Shown piece by piece: positions 1-4,736 of a DNA stretch of 6,886 bases (position 1 is the stretch's first letter; each line of letters opens with the position of its first letter). The translations under genes were made by a program, and so were the position numbers. The notes under the pieces were generated by a model. That model saw only the letters and a list, made by a program, of their open reading frames with translations, searched no databases and was not told the DNA's origin. The stretch is taken from positions 1 through 6,886 of the forward strand of contig CAYIEF010000052.1 in the NCBI GenBank assembly GCA_964362365.1, written 5' to 3'. Origin of the DNA: JACPIL01 sp964362365 (GTDB lineage: Archaea; Nanobdellota; Nanobdellia; Woesearchaeales; GW2011-AR9).

Positions 1-152
1 TGACCTCGCAAAGAACCGGCTTCAGAAACAACCAAATCATCAGTATCGGCTTCCTTTTCGCGGAAAGGACGAACTTGTTCCTGATTTTTTCTTTCCTGTT
101 CTGCCCGCATCTGCGCCTTGATCAGTTCTGTCAGTAAGTATTGGTTGTGCAT
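1..152 (-). CDS. Hypothetical charged, helical protein (N-terminal part only)
   Basis: An open frame starts with ATG at 152-150 and runs off the left edge of the window, giving 50 codons without a stop. The first residues are MHNQYLLTELIKAQMRAEQE, followed by a stretch rich in K, R, E and Q (about residues 13-35). This looks like a long surface helix or short coiled coil, and an acidic segment (EADTDD) follows. There is no signal peptide or membrane segment in the visible part. The start codon lies one base after the TAA of the upstream gene (TAACATG), so the two are almost certainly co-transcribed and perhaps translationally coupled. I do not recognise the family and no function can be given. 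That it is a real gene rests on the uninterrupted frame and the tight coupling. Confidence 0.6.
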   Translation of the reverse strand, partial: MHNQYLLTELIKAQMRAEQERKNQEQVRPFREKEADTDDLVVSEAGSLRG

Positions 153-153
153 G

Positions 154-648
154 TTATTTGCTCTTGATTTCGGTTTTAGTTCTATAAGTATACTTGGATT
201 CCGGTTGTTGAGCTTCCATGCGCTGAAGGAAGTATGTTTCAAGAATCTTCAATTTTTCATCGATGTGAAGAAGTCTTTCTCTATAAATAGGTTCTCTCTG
301 TTTGCGGTAATCTGGATTTAAAAGCAAACCTGGATTTTCAAAAACGGCAATATCAAATGGTATAATTGCACTACAAAGAAAAGCTACATATGCTTCAAAA
401 TATTTTTCTCTAAAATAAGACCGTCTACAGCCACGAAGTTTAATCGAGCCAAAAGTATGTCGAGTTACTAGGCCAGGAATTTTAGGATCGGGCTCACTTG
501 TACCAGGAGGAAATCGTTCAATATAAGTATATTTTGTAGAAGGATGAAATATATCTTCCAAAGAACCATGCGAACGGACCCATAAATGTTCAATATCGAT
601 TCCTCGCCTTCGTAAATCCTCGTTGATAGGCTTTTTTATCATAAACAT
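154..648 (-). CDS. Hypothetical protein, 164 aa
   Basis: This leftward gene encodes a soluble, charged protein that I do not recognise. It has no signal peptide and no clear membrane segment; the most hydrophobic part (about residues 85-102, YFEAYVAFLCSAIIPFDIAV) is too short and mixed to be a convincing helix through the membrane. Residues 103-112 (FENPGLLLNP) are followed by a basic, probably helical C-terminal region (about 113-145) with heptad-like spacing. Two cysteines are present (C74 and C92), with no metal-binding cluster. The first ATG (648) is followed by a second ATG two codons later (642), so the start is uncertain by two residues. It is divergent from mutL across 87 bases and is followed one base after its stop by another unknown gene, suggesting a two-gene operon. 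Coding is supported by length, the tight junction and a promoter-like element upstream. Confidence 0.65.
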   Translation of the reverse strand: MFMIKKPINEDLRRRGIDIEHLWVRSHGSLEDIFHPSTKYTYIERFPPGTSEPDPKIPGLVTRHTFGSIKLRGCRRSYFREKYFEAYVAFLCSAIIPFDIAVFENPGLLLNPDYRKQREPIYRERLLHIDEKLKILETYFLQRMEAQQPESKYTYRTKTEIKSK

Positions 649-696
649 TTAATCAAAGGCTTCTTTAAAAAATTTTCCTTTCAATATTTACTCTAG

Positions 697-704
697 CATA
701 TAAA
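697..704 (-). promoter_or_regulatory. Probable TATA box for the leftward operon
   Basis: On the minus strand this reads TTTATATG, a good match to an archaeal TATA box. It is centred about 52 bases before the first ATG (648), which would give a short leader of about 25 bases. A second A/T-rich element nearer the gene (TTTTTTAAAG, about 662-671) could instead give a leaderless message from the second ATG at 642. The element sits only a few bases from the mutL TATA element, so the two divergent promoters overlap. Confidence 0.4.
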
Positions 705-707
705 TCA

Positions 708-714
708 TTATATA
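708..714 (+). promoter_or_regulatory. Probable TATA box for mutL (leaderless)
   Basis: TTATATA is centred 25 bases before the mutL ATG at 736. That is the spacing expected between an archaeal TATA box and a transcription start, so the message would begin at or within a few bases of the start codon. The bases between (AACCCCAAATC before ATG) contain no Shine-Dalgarno-like sequence, which fits leaderless translation. CATATAAA at 697-704 is an alternative that would give a leader of under 15 bases. Confidence 0.5.
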
Positions 715-735
715 CAAAAATTCTAACCCCAAATC

Positions 736-2508
736 ATGTCTAAGATAGTCCTTCTGCCAGAAGATCTGATCAACAAAATAGCTGCCGGTGAAGTTATTGG
801 ACGCCCTGCTTCGGTCATAAAAGAACTTATCGAAAATTCACTAGACGCGGGCGCTACAAAAATCACCGTAGAATTAGAAGAATCTGGAAAAAAACGCATC
901 AAAATAACCGATAACGGCGAAGGCATGTCCCAGGAAGATGCAGAAAAATCTATCCTCAGGCATGCTACCAGTAAAATTCGTTCTGTGGAAGATTTATTTT
1001 CCATCAAGACTTTAGGTTTTCGCGGAGAGGCATTAGCCAGCATCGCTGCAGTTTCCAAGTTATCAATAATCACCAAGCAAAAAAACAGTATTGAAGGCTT
1101 TGCTTTACAAATTGAAGGTGGAAATATCCTAAGCAGAAATATTGTTGGAACAGAACAAGGAACAATTTTAGACGTACAAGATATTTTCTTCAATACTCCC
1201 GCAAGAAAAAAATTTCTGAAAACTGATGCAGTTGAATTAAAACATTGCTTGGATGTTGTCACCCATTATGCCCTTGCTAATCCATCGGTAACTTTTAAGT
1301 GCTTACATAACAATTACACGCTCCTGCATTCGCCGGCTCTGAACGATGCCAGAAGCACTATCGCCTCTATCTATGGAGTACAAACGGCTAAAGAATTATT
1401 AGAAGTGAAATATCAAGATGAAAAAGTGAAGATAACCGGCTTCATTTCTAAACCGTATCATGTACGTAATGATAAAAATCAGCAAGTCTTGTTTGTAAAC
1501 TGCCGATGGATCAAGAATACTGATATTACTAATGCGGTATACGAAGGATACCATTCTACCTTATTTGTGAACAAGCATCCGGTGTTTGTGCTGCATCTGC
1601 AATTGGATCCAGAAACCATTGATGTAAATGTGCATCCGCAGAAGCAGGAGATCAAAATCGAGCAGAAGGAACAGGTTGCTAATACTGTTTCACTGGCGGT
1701 ACGGGAAGCATTGCAGAGCAACAAATTGATGCCGACAGTTGATGTGAATACCGAACAACAGATCACCTTTGGAACTCCTCTCCCTGGAAAAAAAGTCAAG
1801 ACCGCAGTGAAGTATCCCTTTGAACCCAGTGCGCAGACGGTGTTTGCAGTAGAAGAAACAAGTGCAGTGTATGCTGATAAGGAAAGCAAACTAATAGTTG
1901 CAGAACACTATCAAAGCACGAAATTAGTACAGGAAAAATTACCTTCTATGAAACTCTTCGGGCAGGTGCATAAGACCTATTTTTTAGCAGAAACGGAAGG
2001 CGGATTATTTTACATTGACCAGCACGCTGCTCATGAGCGAGTGATGTATGAATCACTGCTGAACCAATTCCTGCATGACAAGGTAGAAGTACAGCAATTG
2101 CTGCAGGGAGAAGTGCTAGAAGTTTCAACTGCCGAGAGATTATTGCTAGAAGAGAAAAAAGAAGAATTACAGAAACTCGGTTTTGAATTAGAATATTTCG
2201 GCGGAAATGCCTTTGTGGTGAAAACGATTCCTTTGGTGTATGGAAAAGTAAAAGTTAAAGAATTACTGCATGATATCCTTTCCATGTTAGAAAACAAAAA
2301 AAGCATTCTGGAAAAGAAAGAAGAAATCCTTACTCGTATGGCTTGCCGGGCGGCAGTGATGGCGGGAGACGTAATAACAATTCCACAGATGGAGAAGATT
2401 ATGGCAGAATTATCAAAGACAGAATTACCTTTTACCTGCCCGCATGGAAGGCCTACTTTGATGAAAGTTACGGTTGATGAATTAGAGAAGAAGTTTAGAA
2501 GAAAATAA
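736..2508 (+). CDS. mutL: DNA mismatch repair protein MutL, endonuclease type
   Basis: MutL couples mismatch recognition by MutS to strand incision and removal. The N-terminal GHKL ATPase shows all its motifs: ELIENSLDAGA (30-40, with E33 the expected catalytic base), DNGEG (59-63), RHATSK (75-80) and TLGFRGEAL (92-100). The transducer domain follows (about 200-335, with VNVHPQK at 297-303). A linker spans roughly 335-400. The C-terminal dimerisation/nuclease domain starts near 405 and contains DQHAAHERVMYE (428-439), matching the DQHAx2Ex4E metal-binding motif of nicking MutL proteins. ACRAAV (536-541) and CPHGRP (568-573), the other two conserved nuclease-site motifs, are also present. It should therefore nick DNA itself and not depend on a MutH-type enzyme. 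The 590-residue length is normal. No mutS lies in this window. The ATG at 736 begins the conserved N-terminus directly. Confidence 0.97.
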   Translation: MSKIVLLPEDLINKIAAGEVIGRPASVIKELIENSLDAGATKITVELEESGKKRIKITDNGEGMSQEDAEKSILRHATSKIRSVEDLFSIKTLGFRGEALASIAAVSKLSIITKQKNSIEGFALQIEGGNILSRNIVGTEQGTILDVQDIFFNTPARKKFLKTDAVELKHCLDVVTHYALANPSVTFKCLHNNYTLLHSPALNDARSTIASIYGVQTAKELLEVKYQDEKVKITGFISKPYHVRNDKNQQVLFVNCRWIKNTDITNAVYEGYHSTLFVNKHPVFVLHLQLDPETIDVNVHPQKQEIKIEQKEQVANTVSLAVREALQSNKLMPTVDVNTEQQITFGTPLPGKKVKTAVKYPFEPSAQTVFAVEETSAVYADKESKLIVAEHYQSTKLVQEKLPSMKLFGQVHKTYFLAETEGGLFYIDQHAAHERVMYESLLNQFLHDKVEVQQLLQGEVLEVSTAERLLLEEKKEELQKLGFELEYFGGNAFVVKTIPLVYGKVKVKELLHDILSMLENKKSILEKKEEILTRMACRAAVMAGDVITIPQMEKIMAELSKTELPFTCPHGRPTLMKVTVDELEKKFRRK

Positions 2509-2527
2509 GGTCTGCTAACTCACAAAA

Positions 2528-2562
2528 TATATAAACAATTCATTTTTAAAGCTTAAGGGGGG
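2528..2562 (+). promoter_or_regulatory. TATA box plus G-rich ribosome-binding site for the 138-aa gene
   Basis: TATATAAA at 2528-2535 is a strong TATA-like element just after the mutL stop. The transcription start expected from it is near 2557. A run of six G (2557-2562) ends seven bases before the TTG start at 2570, the usual distance for a Shine-Dalgarno site. An in-frame TAA at 2564-2566 rules out any start further upstream, so this site supports the TTG choice. It is the only gene in the window with an obvious ribosome-binding site. Confidence 0.5.
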
Positions 2563-2569
2563 TTAAATC

Positions 2570-2986
2570 TTGGTAGGAATTAGTGATTCTAATCTAAATG
2601 CAGGGGATCTATGCTGGATTGTTATAAATAGCAATCCTAGGGAATACTATCTTGGAGAATTTATTGGATCAGTCTCGCGTGAATATGAAACCAGCCTCTG
2701 GAAAGATTCTTTCTTATTGGGGATTCAGGAGCGACACCCCACGCAAATTCTTCGTAAAGAAATTCCTCTACCTAAAATAAAACCAGTTAGGGCAAGATTG
2801 ATCGATCCGCGAGTAGAAGCTATGCCTTCAGACAGTCTGCCTTTTTTAGGAGAACCCCTATGTCATTACGCTGTTCTTCCTTATCAGCAGGGAAAAATAT
2901 ACCTGAAAGCAGATAACCCAGGACAATTCCAAGACTTAGAACAAGCCTTATATCAACTTTCTTATAGAGCATACCAGAAAATTTAA
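2570..2986 (+). CDS. Hypothetical protein, 138 aa, TTG start
   Basis: I do not recognise this protein. The first half (about residues 11-55) alternates hydrophobic and polar residues around AGDLCWIVINSNP and EYYLGEFIGSV, which suggests a small beta-barrel such as an SH3-like fold; this is only inference. The middle (60-85) is proline-rich and basic (EIPLPKIKPVRARLIDP). The C-terminal part has a short beta-like segment (CHYAVLPYQQGKIYLKA) and ends in an amphipathic helix (about 118-136). There is no signal peptide or membrane segment. TTG at 2570 is chosen because an in-frame stop lies two codons upstream and a G-rich ribosome-binding site precedes it; no ATG occurs in frame until far inside the protein (about residue 84). 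Its own TATA box suggests transcription independent of mutL, although the 61-base gap does not exclude read-through. Confidence 0.65.
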   Translation: MVGISDSNLNAGDLCWIVINSNPREYYLGEFIGSVSREYETSLWKDSFLLGIQERHPTQILRKEIPLPKIKPVRARLIDPRVEAMPSDSLPFLGEPLCHYAVLPYQQGKIYLKADNPGQFQDLEQALYQLSYRAYQKI

Positions 2987-2990
2987 GTAA

Positions 2991-3007
2991 TCTTTTTTCT
3001 TTCTTCT
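2991..3007 (+). terminator. T-rich tract, possible archaeal terminator
   Basis: Immediately after the stop of the 138-aa gene the plus strand reads TCTTTTTTCTTTCTTCT. Archaeal RNA polymerase commonly terminates at such pyrimidine/T-rich tracts without a hairpin. The tract lies between two same-direction genes 26 bases apart. TTTAAGTAA at 2982-2990 is centred about 27 bases before the next ATG and could be a TATA box for that gene, so termination and re-initiation here are possible. Neither is proven by the sequence. Confidence 0.35.
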
Positions 3008-3012
3008 GATAG

Positions 3013-3465
3013 ATGATCCTCATAAATCTCGTAATACTGTTTGCTTCCTTAGCATTACTTATTAAGAGTTCAGATTATTTTGTCAAAGCTGCTTCTTCCA
3101 TCGCCCAAAGGTTAGGCGTTTCAGAGTTCATCATCGGACTTACTATTGTTGCGGTAGGAACTTCCCTGCCGGAGCTGGCTTCGTCAATAACTGCCTCATT
3201 TTTAAGACAGGATGAGATCATTATCGGTAATATTGTTGGATCGAATATCGCCAATATTCTGCTGATCTTAGGCGTATCCGCAATAATACGACCAGTAACC
3301 TTTGGTTTAGAAGTACTGTATTTTGCCGTACCGGTGCTCATATTTATCAGTATAGTGCTATTGCTGTTAATGAAAAACTATAAGCAGATTACCAGAACCC
3401 ATGGTTTGATATTAGTAGCATTTTATGCCTTGTTTTTATTAATTCTGACCCAATTTGTTTATTAG
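3013..3465 (+). CDS. Half-length Na+/Ca2+ exchanger family (CaCA) membrane protein, single alpha-repeat
   Basis: CaCA exchangers move Ca2+ or another cation across the membrane against Na+ or H+. They normally have about 300-320 residues, with two inverted repeats of five helices each. This protein has 150 residues and only one repeat. Helices are visible at about 2-17, 37-62, 69-92, 99-120 and 131-149. The alpha-repeat signature is intact: VGTSLPEL (48-55, with E54) and GNIVGSNIANI (72-82, with N81). The numbering matches the E54 and N81 ion ligands I recall from the Methanocaldococcus exchanger. The stop falls exactly at the normal end of the first repeat, and only 14 bases separate it from the stop of the opposing gene, so no second half follows here. 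A working transporter would need two copies in opposite orientation, or a partner encoded elsewhere. No Shine-Dalgarno is evident. Family assignment is firm; function of the half-size form is inferred. Confidence 0.88.
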   Translation: MILINLVILFASLALLIKSSDYFVKAASSIAQRLGVSEFIIGLTIVAVGTSLPELASSITASFLRQDEIIIGNIVGSNIANILLILGVSAIIRPVTFGLEVLYFAVPVLIFISIVLLLLMKNYKQITRTHGLILVAFYALFLLILTQFVY

Positions 3466-3466
3466 A

Positions 3467-3481
3467 AATTTTTGCAAAATT
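3467..3481. terminator. Short palindrome between convergent genes, possible bidirectional terminator
   Basis: AATTTT and AAAATT flank a three-base centre (TGC), between and slightly overlapping the stop codons of the two converging genes. T-runs are present on both strands, which could stop RNA polymerase arriving from either side. The stem is short and A/T-only, so it may be no more than A/T-rich spacer. Confidence 0.25.
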
Positions 3482-4634
3482 ATCTAATCGTGTTTAGGTC
3501 AGGGTAAAGATTTTCAAACTCTCTAAGGATATTTTCTAAAAGATGTTTGGATCTTTGATACCGTTGTTTTAATCGAACTCTTTTCCATAATACTTCATCC
3601 GGAACGGCTTCCGCTTTTTCTATCAAAGTATGTAAGGTCTCATTAGGTGAAGATTGTAAAAATAGTTTAGCTTTGCCTATAGCAAACTGGCGTTGTTCAG
3701 GAGTCATAGCCTGTTCTTTTAGACCCCCGTATTTTAATGCCCAAAATTTTTCCTTTTCAGGAAGAAGAACGTAGCGCACATCATTATCATGAACGGCAAA
3801 CCAATCTCCTTTTTCACTTACATCTGGATCCTTATCCTTATATGGGATGAAAGGTTCCTGTATTTTAAGAAAAGGCAAATGACGAGATGCAGCCATCCAA
3901 GATAATGTGCTACCTAAATCATCGTTTATATATTGACCATCAGGAAGCATTTTTGCAAAGACACCTTGGATCTGCACTTTTTTACCGGTTCTTCCTGTTC
4001 CCGTCAATACAATTTCGTTATAGCCTGAAGAACAAATTCCAGACGTATATGCCAAGACCGAATCCGGATTATCTATTTCCCGAAGATCTCGCTCAGCATA
4101 TAATTTTTTAACCTCATCTAATCCGCCAAAGAAGAGGGTTCCAATATCTCGTGAAGCTGTCCTTAGAATATTATCTACGGGAACAGTAAGGATATATCCC
4201 CCCGGAGCCCAGGTTGATCTATGATTTTCGTCAATAAGTGAAGTAGAAATTATGGGCTTTTCTGCAATCCTTTCTGGATCTTGTAGAAGGTCTATCTTGT
4301 TAGCTCTAAAATCAATTTTCCTTTCCACGGCCAGTTCACAAAGCATCTGTTTTTGCATAAGGCGGCTAACACTATATCCATCATGAACAGCATGTACCAG
4401 ATAACGAAAGTTCTTACCATGTGAGTGAGGGTCAGTCAGAGAGGTTTCCCAGTCAGATATGTTTCCGCCTCGATCATCAAAACTATATAGTATTCTTCTC
4501 AAAGAATGATCGTCAAGTTCAGGACCTTGTGAGATCCAGGTGTAATTGAATCTTTCACTATCAAGAGGTTTTAATTTAAAATTAGCTGATAATCCCTTGA
4601 ATTTCTCCAAATCGATTTCATACTTTTCAACCAT
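3480..4634 (-). CDS. Hypothetical protein, 384 aa, possible ADP-ribosyltransferase-like fold
   Basis: I do not recognise a named family. The order of motifs resembles the R-S-E class of ADP-ribosyltransferases, which transfer ADP-ribose from NAD+ to proteins, nucleic acids or small molecules. Residues 75-83 (NFRYLVHAV) look like the first core strand with a candidate R77 (or H81). IISTSLI (128-134) contains the STS signature. YNEIVLTGTG followed by VQIQGVFAK (205-228) resembles the final ExE/QxE-type segment, with E207 as candidate catalytic glutamate and N where the first E or Q usually lies. Between them, GGYILTVPVDNILRTASRDIGT (split as 145-156 and 157-166) would form further strands. The basic C-terminal part (from about 335, KRVRLKQRYQRSK at 351-363) is helical. 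There is no signal peptide, membrane segment or visible antitoxin neighbour. The gene reality is strong; the enzymatic reading is a motif-level inference only. Confidence 0.8.
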   Translation of the reverse strand: MVEKYEIDLEKFKGLSANFKLKPLDSERFNYTWISQGPELDDHSLRRILYSFDDRGGNISDWETSLTDPHSHGKNFRYLVHAVHDGYSVSRLMQKQMLCELAVERKIDFRANKIDLLQDPERIAEKPIISTSLIDENHRSTWAPGGYILTVPVDNILRTASRDIGTLFFGGLDEVKKLYAERDLREIDNPDSVLAYTSGICSSGYNEIVLTGTGRTGKKVQIQGVFAKMLPDGQYINDDLGSTLSWMAASRHLPFLKIQEPFIPYKDKDPDVSEKGDWFAVHDNDVRYVLLPEKEKFWALKYGGLKEQAMTPEQRQFAIGKAKLFLQSSPNETLHTLIEKAEAVPDEVLWKRVRLKQRYQRSKHLLENILREFENLYPDLNTIR

Positions 4635-4651
4635 AGTGTCTATTTAGGCCC

Positions 4652-4660
4652 TTTATTTAT
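4652..4660 (-). promoter_or_regulatory. Possible TATA box for the 384-aa gene
   Basis: The minus strand reads ATAAATAAA, centred about 22 bases before the ATG at 4634, slightly close for a leaderless promoter. The palindromic TAAATATTTA at 4697-4706 is an alternative that would give a leader of about 40 bases. No clear Shine-Dalgarno sits directly before the ATG. Confidence 0.3.
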
Positions 4661-4696
4661 CAACTTTGCCCCCTAATAGTGACAAATTATTTTAAC

Positions 4697-4708
4697 TAAA
4701 TATTTAAA
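4697..4708 (+). promoter_or_regulatory. Probable TATA box for the Ski2-like helicase gene
   Basis: TATTTAAA at 4701-4708 is centred about 32 bases before the helicase ATG (4737), predicting a leader of only a few bases. It overlaps TAAATATTTA (4697-4706), a perfect 10-base palindrome that could bind TBP in either orientation and so also serve the leftward gene. No Shine-Dalgarno is seen before the ATG. Confidence 0.45.
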
Positions 4709-4736
4709 AACAATCTTTCTATTAGTCCTCTTTAGT

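Noticed and set aside
723..1262. Leftward open frame of 179 codons opposite the start of mutL.
   Set aside because: It is a shadow of the mutL ATPase domain, whose conserved motifs fix the coding frame on the plus strand.
1479..1889. Leftward open frame of 136 codons within mutL.
   Set aside because: Antisense to the MutL transducer and linker; serine- and threonine-rich, as antisense frames often are, with no motif of its own.
3887..4111. Plus-strand frame of 74 codons opposite the 384-aa gene, considered as a missing second half of the exchanger.
   Set aside because: The translation has no alpha-repeat motif (no GTSLPE- or GNxxGSN-like segment) and no helix pattern of a CaCA repeat; it is a shadow frame.
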